From Orobanche coerulescens (taxonomy: Eukaryota > Streptophyta > Magnoliopsida > Lamiales > Orobanchaceae): a DNA stretch of 64,000 bases. The notes under the pieces were generated by a model. It did no database searches. It was not told where the DNA came from and was given only the letters and a program-made list of their open reading frames with translations. Made by a program: the position numbers and the translations under genes. The stretch covers positions 56,142,001 through 56,206,000 of the forward strand of contig CM065818.1 in assembly GCA_033398695.1 (NCBI GenBank). The letters are read 5' to 3'. Of the stretch, positions 13,197-25,530 are shown one piece after another; positions within the stretch are counted from its first letter, which is position 1; each line of letters opens with the position of its first letter.

Positions 13197-13240
13197 CCCC
13201 CGAATACTCGGGGGTTAGCAAAACTCCACTGTTTTGCTAG
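13197..13240 (-). other. Twin conserved hairpins in the B LTR
   Basis: Hairpin 1 pairs CCCCCGA with TCGGGGG around a four-base loop. Hairpin 2 pairs TAGCAAAAC with GTTTTGCTA around TCCACT. The same pair, with small changes, occurs in the B LTR at about 18573-18615, the C LTRs at about 28386-28430 and 52118-52160, and the D LTRs at about 32946-32990 and 37806-37850. They lie roughly 400 bp from the LTR 3' end, that is, in the transcribed part. Their function is unknown. Confidence 0.6.
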
Positions 13241-15040
13241 TGCAAGTATAAATACAAAGGCAAGCCATACATATCATACTCCAAGAACATAGAAATCGTG
13301 AATATACTTCCAGAGATAATTCACTTGATTAAAACCGTTTGAATTATGAAAGATAGGAATAAAACCATTTTACATCTTACAAAACATTTTATGATCTCGG
13401 GTGTTTTGGAAACGTTTGGGTTTAAGAATTCTAAAGCCTTTCGAAACACCTAGGGACACATCCCAAAAATCATTTAATTCAAAATACGATTCCGATTACA
13501 AAATACGGGGTCCACGACCCAACCATAACATTCCAATCACAAACACGGGGTCCACGACCCAAATCATCCACATCACATACTCGCAAGAATAACCCGATGG
13601 AAACTGCACCATGTCAAACATTATCATGACACCAATCTCACAAAACGACATCAAAGAGCACAACTTTGCAACTTGACCATACGGTCGAACTCGACGCAGC
13701 ACAGAGTTACAATACAGAGATCAACCACAGGACTCACGTACTTATACCAAATTATCGCAGCCAAGAGACAAATCTCACACAACACATTTACTGGTGCCAT
13801 TCCATCCAAGTACGATACCATTTGGACTGCCATTCTAATGATACAAAATATGCACCAAAAATCATAGTTCTCCAACAAAACATTTCAAAGTTAACCGTTG
13901 GTACGAGACTCACGGCCGCCGCACCCCGCAGAGGCCCCGTCGGACCGTCCCTGGGTGGTTAACCCTAGTTCGCGATACGCATACTCACGGCAATATGTAT
14001 CCCTAGAGGCCCTGTCAGACCGTCCCTAGGTGAACACACATAAACATCCACAACGCTACGTGAATCCATAATTCGAATACTAGAATATGCAAACAAATGC
14101 TAGGTACTTCGCTAGAATGGCCACTTTAGTCGACGTATACCCACACGAATGTCACACAACAACAAACAAATACCAATACCAAACGACACCAAGCGCCACA
14201 ACCTCCTTACGAAGGAGTAACAACTAATATCACACAACGTCACATATTCACCGAACAATTACACATATTAATACACAATCCTCGGCAAATAATTACTATC
14301 TACTAAATTCACTAAATATGTTCAACATCTTCCAACATACAAAACTAACGCACATATTCCGAAAGCACATCAATCCACAAAGCATACAAGTTATCTTTTG
14401 AAAGATAATAATTATCGAGACATACCGATCCTTTTAAAAGTTCATTAAAACATTCAAATTGTAATTTGCTTCCAATACCAACGAATACGTCTACGAAACA
14501 CGAAATGTATGGGCAAGATACTTTCCTCGAGACCACGAGCAATGAAATGATGAATGGACATGTTAGGATAGCCCTCGAACTTCCAAAGACGACCAAGAAT
14601 CCAGCAACCCCACTAATACTGCGAAGATAACACCAACACGAATCAATAACACTAATCGGAATCCGAATCGATCCTAAAAACAACAAGGATCTACGTTTTC
14701 TCAAGGAAATCAAGAATCATTGGTCCAACTGATACAAAATCAATAAAGGAGTTGTCAAACCAAAAGCCACGGCCAAGACAATCAATAATACTCAACCGAT
14801 CGGATGAGATCGGGTAAAAATCATCAAAACCAAGGAAATCCCCCAAATTCAGGAAACTAGGGTTCTAAGAAGAGATTACCTTGATTTGAGCAAAGGAGAT
14901 GATTATATGTTGTTAAACACCTACAAATCCACTCCAAGATGAAGCTTGATGAAGAAGATCGCCCAAAAATCACTCCCGGAGCTCAACTCGGTTGAAGAGG
15001 ACGAAGGGAGAAGAAAAAAATGACAAAATAAGGCTGTTGT

Positions 15041-15056
15041 CCAGTATAAATACTGG
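15041..15056 (+). promoter_or_regulatory. TATA palindrome of B LTR copy 2, loop inverted
   Basis: CCAGTATAAATACTGG is the reverse complement of the form in copies 1 and 3, because the four central bases are flipped between intact arms. The element's sense strand here lacks TATAAATA. Confidence 0.5.
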
Positions 15057-15063
15057 ATAGTTA

Positions 15064-15415
15064 TTAGCGTGCGCTAGGCAGACTGCATTTGCGCGCATTA
15101 ACGGGGTCAACGCTCCAGAACAAACCGCCCGTAACACAATAAGCGTGCGCTAGCCAATATGCGTAGCGTGCGCTAACGAGTCACGAATCCAGTCCAGTGG
15201 CTTCCGGACTAGTCTGCACCTACCAGGTAGCGTGCACTAGTAATAAAAATCAGCATGCGCTAGGCAAACGATAGCGTGCGCTATCCACCAACCATAGCAT
15301 GCCCTAACGAGACTCCAGTCCCAGTCTAGTAGCACCTGGACTGCCTCTGGACTGCCAGTTAGTATGCGCTAACAATAGCACAGTAGCGCGCGCTACACCA
15401 TAAGCGGTAGCGTGG
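15064..15415. promoter_or_regulatory. AGCGTGCGCT palindrome cluster, B LTR copy 2
   Basis: This is the same arrangement as in copy 1. About ten TAGCGTGCGCTA-like sites (including AGCGCGCGCT and AGCATGCGCT variants) lie 170-520 bp from the LTR 5' end on the minus strand. Several sites differ from copy 1 by transitions at CG, as expected from decay of methylated cytosines. Confidence 0.6.
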
Positions 15416-15585
15416 GTACACTGGAAGGAGTCAAAAACTCATACAATGATCCAGAATGGAAATCAAACAGGTGTCAACTCATGACACGACCATACGTGGC
15501 ACAACATTCCAAAGACATGGACAATGCTAATCCGATAAATCGCAGAAAACTCAACAAAACTGGAACGAAGATCTCGGGTATTACA

Positions 15586-18178
15586 TTCTACCCCTCTTAA
15601 AAGAAGTTTCGTCCCCGAAACTTGAAACATAGAACGATCAATGCAAAACAATCCCAGATAACACACGTTATCCATAGCCGACAACCTGCCATGAATCACA
15701 TGCAGCGCGTGGCAGCTACCATCCATATCGCTACACCAGAACCACAACAAAACATAATGAATAAAAATCAATATGGTTAACCAACCTGAACAGCACTGCA
15801 ATCAAAACGCGAGTTACTCGTTGAACAAATATGAAGTTCCAACGGCCCAAGGTTTAGAAGATCGAATATGAAGTTAATTTCCCGAACTTAAGGAAATTAC
15901 GAAGTGATCTGAACGCTAAAAAAATCATGATACGAGATCAACGAATACCAGACAACAAACGATCGAACAACAACGATCGAGACAACAACGGTCGAACAAT
16001 CATATCCAAATCATAACGAATAACAGAAATGGAATAGCATCCCCGAAGTCCACAGCACGAATCAAGACAATATATGATCTGGTGAAAATGACAATATATA
16101 CATTTTCATAAGATTCACATGAGCGGAACCGAATTCGGAAAATTCACAACGACAAACGGATCAACCCGAAACAATACCGCAACTCATTCGAACAACAAAA
16201 AGTGAAGAGTAGAACAAGTCCAGAAAATATCGATGAACACAAACGAGTCGATAGAGTCGAACAAAACGATAGCAAAAAAAAATGGGTATTAGACAATCTC
16301 ACCTTTAAAAGAGGTTTCGTCCCCGAAACCTAAACAACAAGAACGAAGTGCAAGAATAGCAACCTTCTCGGAAATCTTCTCTTGGTCCCACATATGATCT
16401 CCATGACTATCCGTACCGCGGTCATGACCGCGCCCTTTGCCCCTCGGCATACTAAGCGGATACTCACTCAACATAATGGCAGAACATCGCAAAATAATAT
16501 ACCAAATTGCCAACTCGGCTCGACATATTACATAAGACAACTAATATCAACTCGATAAGAAGATCCACGAGGTATTCTTTTAAATGATATCATTTGAAAA
16601 TCCTTAGATTTGCATGTTTATTCAAAATAAAACTTTAAAAGTATTTTTGATACCTCGGGCTTTTTGCCAAAACTTTTAAACAATGGACTTTAATTGTCTC
16701 AATTGAAATTATTTGCAAAACAATATTTCCTTACAACCGGCACTATCAAAATCACTATGCCACTACACATCATCATTTTGGAGTGATTCAAGGTCACGCA
16801 CAATAACTGGCTCAGTACAGAAAACTTTTCGAAATCCGAGTTTGAAGTTAAATCGAGTAAGATCCTTAATCTTTCACAATATATTTTTGAAAATAAAAAT
16901 TGTATTGGTTTTGAAAATAAAAATTTTTATGGTGTGAAAGATTTCTGAAAACCATGTACTCGAATCTTTTGAAAATACAACAGTACGTCAAAAATTATTT
17001 CTTGAAAACCCTCTCTACACTACACAATAATCAACGACGGTAACATTTTACAAAATGTTCAAAGGTATTTTAAAATGACTTTCAATACCGTCGGGGTTCC
17101 TTTTGGAAATTCAAGGCCAGCTCGCCAATTTTAAACGATTTTCAAAGTCTACACGAAGCCGCCGATTAAGCGAACCGTCAAAACTTTATGAAATTTAATG
17201 TTCCACAACTTGCTCAAGTTTATAAGATTTTCAGAAAAGCGTTTTTGAACACACACAACAGACATAATTTATCACTTTATCAAAATACGATCCATTACCA
17301 TTAAATCCGATCACACGTCAACATCATCTGTCCACATAATTACTGTATCACACAAGCAACCGTCAAAAGATAATTAACATCTAAAACTGAAATCCTACCT
17401 CTCAGTAATGAGAACTCTCACAACAAGTGCATTTAGGACGACTTAACATTCACACCACCAGCTTAATCACAATTTTGAGCATTATTGACCAAATAATAAT
17501 GCCAACATCATTACATACCCCCAAACCGACGATCATGAAATCAAAAAGTCGAAAGCAAGAGCCACGTTTCGAGTAAATTTTTGGTAGACCTCATTTGAGT
17601 TTTTAAAATCAAATATTGAAAACTTGCAAGGCAAGATGAAAATAAAATACAAGTAGTTAAGTTCTAAAAAAAATTCTGGTCTCGAGGTCATCATACGAAA
17701 TCAAAAATTTTCCTTTCTTGAAGGATGTTTTAAAATAAAATTTACGTGACTCTTCAAAAATAATTGAACTTTGAAATATCACATTGACAAACTTTTCTTG
17801 CGGGATCACACCAAGCCGTTACTCCAGTAAAATGATTCACACAATATATATACATATTTATACACCGATATCAGTTTTCATTCTATTACAACACAAGAAT
17901 CAACTAGCATGGATTACGTATTCACAATTCACATTTAAACTCCACATAATAACACATAATCACACAAGCTCGTATAACACGAGACGCAACAAAGTAGGGA
18001 GACTTACATAGATCGCACGAAGATGATGGCTGCACCTCGATACTAATCACGACCGACACCTCAGACGACGCGTCGCGACACGACTCAGTCAGACAAAATC
18101 TGACAAGACAAGACAAGGCCCGACAACACACTACCCGATAGCCTAGGTTTCCGCAACCTAAGCTCTGATACCATATTC
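15586..18178 (-). mobile_element. Family B internal region 2 (non-autonomous)
   Basis: This is a near-identical copy of internal region 1. It has a purine tract after 15585, hairpins at about 15604-15622 and 16312-16330, a gag N-terminal remnant starting at 16450 (MPRGKGRGHD), and a tRNA-Met primer site ending just before 18179. Several small indels distinguish the two copies. It forms the second repeat of the three-LTR array. Confidence 0.82.
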
Positions 18179-19614
18179 TGTAACACCCCCAAACCACTCG
18201 GGAATATTGCAGCGCCGCAGACCCTCTCCATGAGGATCTACCTGGCTAACTACAGAAAACACCACAATACAATACATGCCGACATGGGTAATTAACGAAC
18301 CATTAGACTGATTTGGTCTTTTACCACAATATACACATCAACCAAATATTACTCTTTCTCGCAACTCATACCCACGCAGGGGTTAACATAAATCAACATT
18401 CCTATAAAACGGGAAAATAAACACAACGGAAGGACAAAACAACAAGACATCACCAAATACTCAACACCGGTCTTCATGTGATTAGTATTGTCTTCGTCCA
18501 TCATCCTTCGTAATGGTCCTGTGAATTGCTCCCCGGAAACCTGCAAATACCTGGACACAATACAGACATCCACCCCCAAATACTCGGGGGTTAGCAAAAC
18601 TCCACTATTTTGCTAGTGCAACTATAAATACAAAGGCAAGCCATACATATCATACTCCAAGAACATAAAAATCGTGAATATACTTCCCGAGATAATTCAC
18701 TTGATTAAAACCGTTTGAATTATGAAAAGATAGGAATAAAACCATTTTACATCTTACAAAACATTTTACGATCTCGGGAGTTTTGGAAACGTTTGGGTTT
18801 CAGAATTCTCAAGCCTTTCGAAACACCTAGAGACACAACCCAAAAATTATTTAATTCAAAATACGATTCCGATTACAAAATACGGGGTCCACGACCCAAC
18901 CATAACATTCTAATCATAAACACGGGGTCCACGACCCAAATCATCCACATTACATACTCGCAAGAATAACACTATGGAAACTACACCGTGTCAAACATTG
19001 TCATGACAACAGTCTCACAGAACCACATCAGAGAGCACAAATTTGCAACTTGACCATACGGTCGAACTCGACACACCACAGAGTTACAATGCACAGAGCA
19101 ACCATAGGACTCACGTACTCATACCAAATTATCGCAGCCAAGAGACAAATCTCACATAACACATTTACTGGTGCCATTCCAGCCAAGTACTATACCATTT
19201 GGACTGCCATTCTAATCAGACGAAATATGCGCCAAAAATCATAGTTCTCCAACAAAACATTTCAATGTTAACCGTTGGTACGATACTCACGGCCGCCGCA
19301 CCCCGCAGAGGCCCCATCGGACCGTCCCTGAGTGGTTAACCCTAGTTCGCGATACGCACACTCACGGCAACACGTATCCCTAGAGGCCCTATCAGACCGT
19401 CCCTAGGTGAACACACATAAACATCCACAACGCCATGGGAAGCCATAATTCGAATACTAGAATATGCAAACAAATGCTAGGTACTTCGCTACATGGCCAC
19501 TTTAATCGACGTATACCCACATGAATGTCACACAACAACAAACAAATACCAATACCAAACGACACCAAGTGCCACAACCTCCTTACGAAGGAGTAACAAC
19601 TAATATCACACAGC
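18179..19614 (-). repeat. Family B LTR copy 3, left part
   Basis: It starts TGTAACACCCCC at 18179 and is collinear with LTR copy 2 (12798 to about 14236). It then breaks at the CACTA insertion and resumes at 25531. Joined across the insertion, the LTR is about 2.8 kb. No gene is visible. Confidence 0.9.
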
Positions 19615-19624
19615 CACTACTACA

Positions 19625-19965
19625 AAACAGGCTTTTAACAGCGGTTAAAATGGCCAATTAACGGCAATTCTGGAACCGCCGTTATATGTACCGCTGTTAA
19701 TTTTAACAGTGGTTTTTCGAACCGCCGTTGATTTTGACAAATAACGTCAGTTCATAATAACCGCTGTTAAACATGCTACGACAGTTCCTTGTAACCGCTA
19801 TTAAATATGACATTTAAGATCGGTTATAGGTAACCGCTTTTAAACCTGATACTTAACAACGGTTCTAGAACCGCTGTTAATTTTACAAATAATAGCGGTT
19901 TTGGTGGAACTGCTGTTGAAGTTTCAAAAATTTAACTGCGGTTTGGCTGAACCGCTGTGATTTGT
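19625..19965. repeat. CACTA left subterminal repeats
   Basis: About a dozen copies of TTAACAGCGGTT or its reverse complement AACCGCTGTTAA lie in both orientations over 340 bp. In CACTA elements such repeats bind the element's own TNPA protein. The mirrored array at the other end lies at about 25225-25512. Confidence 0.8.
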
Positions 19966-20535
19966 GTCCAGATTTTTGCCATATTTTTACATTATTTTGC
20001 ACAATCCAAGGATCAAACTGTAATAATCAATAAACCACCAATTCATCGAATTCAAAAATACCGAAAAGAACTAACCAACACCAAATTTATTGAACCATCC
20101 ATTCATTGAAAAACATGATACAAAAAACACCAATTCATCCAAATAATTCATACAAATATCAAATGTACAATTCATTCATACAAATAATTCACACACAAAA
20201 ACACCAAAATCATGTCGCGAGACGATTTCGAACCTCCAAGAAATGTCCCCAATCAACTCGAATTTTATTAATAACATCTTGAGACAGTGCTCCAACATCA
20301 TCAAACATCTGCACATATAAACGTATAATAAACAAACTTTAAATGTAAACGAGTAAACAGTTTTATCACCACTTCAAGTTAAAAATATATTACCTCCATC
20401 CAACCATCCAAAATACGCGCTTGGACGATAGTTAACATCCAGTGCATAACATATTAACCACACTCCCAACCTCTATTTTGTTTATTACACTAAAACAAAA
20501 TAAGACACAATTATATGAGTCGCTTTCAGTAAATA

Positions 20536-20959
20536 AAATCAACACACAACATACACAGTAAAAAACACACACAATGACACAAACACATAAAGCACACAAG
20601 CACACAAACACACTGCACACAAAAAAAAAAACACACACACACACACAACACACACACACACACACACACTGCACACACACTGCGCACACAACAGAAAAAA
20701 AACCCAACACAAACACACAATACACACACAAACATAAACACACACAACACACACAGTACACACAGCACATGCACACACACACTGCACACAAAAAAAGAAA
20801 CACACACACAGTACACACACTGCACACACACTGCGCACACAACAGAAAAAAAACCCAACACAAACACATAATACACACACAAACAGAAACACACACAACA
20901 CACAGCACACACACACACACAAACACACACATACACACAGTACACACACACATTGCACA

Positions 20960-21006
<47 letters not shown>

Positions 21007-21329
21007 CACACACACATACACACAGTACACAGCACACAAACACACACACACACACACACACAACACACAAACACACATACACACACACACACACACACAC
21101 AACACACACACACTGCACACACACTGCGCACACATTGCGCACACACACAACATAAAAAAACCAACACAAACACACAATACACACACAACACACACAGTAC
21201 ACACAGCACACACTGCACACAATCATACACAAACACACACACATACACATAGTACACACACACATTGCACACAAACAAACATACACACACACAACACACA
21301 CACACACAGGAAAAACACACATACTGTAC

Positions 21330-21376
<47 letters not shown>

Positions 21377-22057
21377 AACAGGAAACACACACACACACAT
21401 ATACACATAGGGGAAACACACACACTGTACACATAGCACACACACACACACACACACTACACAAAAAGGAAACACACACACACACGATGCACACACACAC
21501 ACACACTGCACACACAGAACAGAAAAAAACACCAACGCAAACACACAATACACATACAAACATAAACACACGCAACGCACACAGTACACACAACACACAC
21601 ACACACACTGCACACAAACACACACATACACACAGTACACACACATACATTGCACACAAACAAACAAACACACACAGTACACAGCACACAAACACACACA
21701 CACACACACACATCAATCAAACACACACACACTGCACACACATCATACACACACTGCACACACACTGCGCACACACACAACAGAAAAAAACCCAACACAA
21801 ACACACAATACACACACAACACACACACAACACACAGTACACACACACACATACTCTACACAAACATACACAAACACACACATACACACAGTACACATAC
21901 ACACATTGCACACAAACAAACATACACACACAGTACACAGCACAAAACAACACACACAAACACACACACACAACACACACACACACACAGCACACACATA
22001 CACACACTACACACACACACATTGCACACAAACAAACATACACAAAAACACACACAT

Positions 22058-22100
<43 letters not shown>

Positions 22101-22140
22101 CAAACACACACACACACAGCACACACTGCATAGAAAAAAA
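20536..22140. repeat. CA-rich satellite inside the CACTA element
   Basis: These 1.6 kb are almost purely CA on the plus strand. They are punctuated by short non-CA blocks (AGAAAAAAACCCAAC, CTGCGCACA, CAGTACACA) that recur every 150-300 bp, so this is a higher-order repeat rather than a simple (CA)n. Very long reading frames rich in Cys/Val or His/Thr cross it on both strands and are artefacts. It lies next to the point where the transposase coding sequence stops. Confidence 0.9.
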
Positions 22141-22180
22141 CAACAACACAAACAAACGGACACTTCATACACGATATGTT

Positions 22181-22295
22181 GGAAGAAGATCCTTAAGACA
22201 AAAGTTAACATCTATCCCAAAGGGAGAAGATCCTTACAACATTAACCACGTCTATCCCAAAATAATTCGTGTTTCCAAAAATAATATTGTCGTAC
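22181..22295 (+). repeat. Direct duplication flanking the transposase, left copy
   Basis: The block has two GAAGAAGATCCTTA(A/C) motifs, ATCTATCCCAAA and AATAATTCGTGTTTC. It recurs in the same orientation at 24479-24593 with about 90 percent identity by eye. The two copies bracket the tnp2 pseudogene, and each is followed or preceded by CA-rich DNA. Confidence 0.75.
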
Positions 22296-22390
22296 ACACT
22301 CAAATATTCATACACACAAACACACATATTTACACTCATGTAATTAAATGTATTACCTTGGGCTATATCTAACTAACCGCCTGCTTTGAT

Positions 22391-24232
22391 TTACTTGTAT
22401 GCATACCATCCATGGTCTTGAATGCGGTCACGGCACTGCTTCAAAGTAACAATAATATATTGAGTCGTTGATATAAAAATTTCAAGCAAATATGTTATAA
22501 ATAAAATCTTACTTTTGGAGTATGGCCTTAATGCGAGAGTCAGGCCTACTATGTAGTGAGCAAAACCATATAATAGTTCCTCTTGCTGGCATAATGACCA
22601 GAAGTTGCCAATGATGCCTACATAGATAAATGCATTTGAAAGAAGTGTGCCGATCACACTATCGCATACATTTTTCTCGACATGCATAACATCTAGATGT
22701 CTCCAGTAAGGAAGATCAAAAAATATTGACCTCTTCTTCCAAATATTTGTCGTAGCAGCCTTCTTTTTAGGTTTCCTAAATATAGTATTTATGTTCTTCA
22801 CACGATCGTACACTTGCTCGCCTGTTAAGGGCATCGGCGCAAGTCCATTTTCTAGGAATCCAATTAAAGCTTTTCGCAATCTACGATATGGGTGATGGCG
22901 ACTGAGAAACCTCCGATGTTGAGTGTAAATTGTTTTAATTCCATGTTTTAACTGGATGTAGCTTGTGTTTTCTTCATATATAGGACATGCATGATGTCCC
23001 TTCACACTATATCCACTCAAGTTTCCATATGCAGGAAAATCATTAATCGTACAAAATAACATTGCACATAACTTGAAACTTTGCTGGCGGTAACCATCAA
23101 AGACGTAAATCCCTTCATCCCACATCATTCACAAGTCATCAATCAACGGACTTAGATAAACATCTATGTCATTTCCTAGTTGTTTTGGTCCTGAAATCAT
23201 CATTGACAACATAACGTACTTCCGTTTCATACATAACCAATGAGGTAGATTATATATCACAAGTAAAATAGACCAACAGCTATGCTTGGTGCTTAAGTTA
23301 CCGAACGGATTCATTCTATCTGTGGAAAGTACAAGCCTAAGGTTTCTTGTGTCACTCCCGAAATCTAGAAATAAATGATCTATTTTCTTCCATTGTGCAG
23401 CATCAGCTGGATGACGAATTAGCCCGTCGCATTTTCTCTCATTTGCGTGCCATGTGAGATTCTTTACATCATCTCTATTAGAAAACAATCGCTTGAACCT
23501 TGGAACAATCGGAAGATACCATAACACCTTCGCGGGAGGTCCTTGTTGTGTCTTCTCTCCATCATTCTTCACTTTGTATCGTGATACCCCACACCTAGGA
23601 CACTTATGCAATTCTTCAAACTCTTTTCTGTACAGTATGCAATCATTGGGACAAGCGTGTATTTTTTTATACTCTATACCCATCGGACACAAAACCTTCT
23701 TCACTTCATAGGTACGCTTAGGCAATGTATTGCCTTTTGGTTGCATCTCATTCATCAACTGGAGCAATTCGGTGAAACTTTTGTCACTCCACCCATTTAT
23801 TGCCTTCAAATTAACTAGCTTCAACACGGAAGATAGTCGTGTGAAATTTTCACACCCCAGATACAATGGAATCTCTGAATCACTTTTCAACGCATCATAA
23901 ACATGAGCTCTTTGAAATGATTCTTGTCCGACATCACAAATCAATTCTTGAAATTGATCACCATCTATATCTACATGAGTGTTTCCAGTTGGAACATCTA
24001 TTATTTCGCCATGCCATATCCACATCGTATAGTTGGTGTTTATCCCCTCACAAACAAGATGTTCATGAATTGTGTCAGCCTCATGTCATCTCCCATTCAT
24101 ACACTTCACACAAGGGCAAAAGTATCGTTCATCGGGTTCCGAGCGATGTTGTCGAGCAAATTTAAGAAATTACTCAATTCCATTGTCATACTCCGCACTC
24201 GCACGACTTGCATTCATCCAACTTCGATCCAT
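22391..24232 (-). pseudogene. CACTA tnp2-family transposase, truncated and broken
   Basis: The start is the ATG at 24232 (MDRSWMNASR). The N-terminal CPC.KC zinc-like motif (FCPCVKCMNGR) follows, with two in-frame stops in the first 60 codons. The core runs open from 24025 to 23129, with CPRCGVSRYK and the conserved DGLIRHPAD..W block. One stop at the DDL-MMWDEG junction separates it from a second open stretch to 22391. That stretch includes GYSVKGHHACP and the family signature LDVMHVEKNVCDSVIGTLL. This is the Transposase_21 family, which cuts the CACTA termini in the nucleus. The C-terminal third of the usual protein (about 1,000 residues) is missing. Confidence 0.9.
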
Positions 24233-24478
24233 TTCTTCTTTTCTGTTACACATACTATGAAATCCAATTTTCTATTGTTTTGTATAAGGGGAAGAATTTC
24301 ATTTCTATATGATTACTAACTTTTTGAAAATTGTTTTGACAGAGAGAATGACAAAGGTATGGTTGTCCTATAACTATTGTTTAAAATAGAAACATGAACG
24401 ACGGTTGTCAAAATAGAATTAACTGTATACTACGTCAACTTATGGCTTTGTCAAGATTGCTAACTCTATCTGCACGAA

Positions 24479-24593
24479 CTGTCGGGAGAAGATCCTTAAG
24501 ATGAAAGTTAACATCTATTCCAAAGGAAGAAGATCCTTAAGAAGTTAACCAAATCTATCCCAAAATAATTCGTGTTTCACAAAATAGTGTTGT
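24479..24593 (+). repeat. Direct duplication flanking the transposase, right copy
   Basis: This is the partner of 22181-22295. It lies upstream of the transposase start on the minus strand, so it occupies the 5' side of the gene while the other copy occupies the truncated 3' side. A second, shorter CA-rich tract follows at about 24600-24980. Confidence 0.75.
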
Positions 24594-25224
24594 CAAAGGC
24601 AACACACATAATTCAACACACACACTCAACTAAATCGATTAAATTATACGACAAACAAGAAGAAAATAACACGTAAAACTACATTACACACTCACATACA
24701 CATAGTGCACACGCACATACATATTTTATCCGTTATGTGCATTTGAATACTACGTTTGTGATTATTGTGGTTTTATTGAGGTTTTAACATTATTCTCCAA
24801 AACAATCCAGGTATCATTAAAAGTCCACACATAAACAATACACACAACACACTGCCACACACACTGCCACACATAATACACACACACACACACAACACAA
24901 TACAACCACACACACTGCACGCACACACACACACACACTGCCACACCTATACAAGCACATACACACACAACACATACATATTAAACAGCACACAACAATC
25001 CTTAAAAGACTAGATAAAATTACTAAATAGGAACAAAGAAGAGAGTTCGGAATAATTACCAAATAATCCTCGGTCGATTGCGAAACATCGGGGAGGTTGC
25101 GGGGGTCGCGAGGTTGCCAGAAGTCGCGGGTCGACTGTGAAAAGTCGGGGAGTCAGAAGCGTAGGAGGAAAGAAGAGAAAAAAAGAAGAAAGGAAGAAAG
25201 AAAGAAGACTGGGAAATAATTAAA

Positions 25225-25512
25225 TAGAATATTAACAGCAGTTATAGAGAACCGCTATTAACAGAGGAAAAACAACGGCGGTTTTCAAGCAACCGCCATA
25301 AATTTTCCAAATTTAACAACGGTTATATAGCAACCGCCGTTAATTTTCCGAATTTAAAAGCGGGTTTTAGGTAACCGCCGTTAAGTGTCCGAATTTAACA
25401 GTAGTTTCTTTATTAACCGCTGTTAATTTTTCATAATATTTACGAACCGTGCCACCACACAAAAATTAACAGCGGTTTTGGCATAACCGCTGTTAATTGT
25501 CCGCTGTTAAAT
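25225..25512. repeat. CACTA right subterminal repeats
   Basis: Copies of AACAGCGGTT/AACCGCCGTTAA lie in alternating orientation up to the terminal inverted repeat. They match the left array at 19625-19965. Confidence 0.8.
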
Positions 25513-25530
25513 GGGTATTTTGTAGTAGTC

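Larger units (their letters stand above)
12798..15585 (-). repeat. Family B LTR copy 2, complete
   Basis: The LTR is 2,788 bp, from TGTAACACCCC at 12798 to GGTATTACA at 15585. It is preceded by CTCTGATACCA (tRNA-Met primer site, minus strand) and followed by the purine tract of internal region 2. It therefore serves both neighbouring internal domains. It contains two adjacent hairpins at 13197-13240, repeated CGGGGTCCACGACCC blocks at 13505-13562, duplicated GCAGAGGCCCCGTC-type blocks near 13929-14030, and the palindrome cluster at 15064-15415. No gene is visible. Confidence 0.92.
19615..25530 (-). mobile_element. CACTA (En/Spm) DNA transposon
   Basis: The element begins CACTACTACAAAA at 19615 and ends TTTTGTAGTAGT at 25529, which is an inverted repeat of the start; the final base expected to be G reads C. 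Both ends carry many short subterminal repeats (AACAGCGGTT and AACCGCTGTT), typical of CACTA elements. A minus-strand tnp2-type transposase pseudogene lies inside. The usual second gene (tnpA-like) is not seen; its place is taken by a CA-rich satellite. The insertion splits B LTR copy 3. Comparison with copy 2 shows the empty site, but no clean 3-bp target duplication remains. Confidence 0.9.

Noticed and set aside
20432..22372. Very long overlapping reading frames (up to 425 residues) rich in Cys/Val or His/Thr on both strands
   Set aside because: They are translations of a CA/GT repeat, which has no stops in several frames. Composition and both-strand occurrence show an artefact.
24762..25062. 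Cys/Val-rich minus-strand frames
   Set aside because: They are translations of the second CA-rich tract in the CACTA element.
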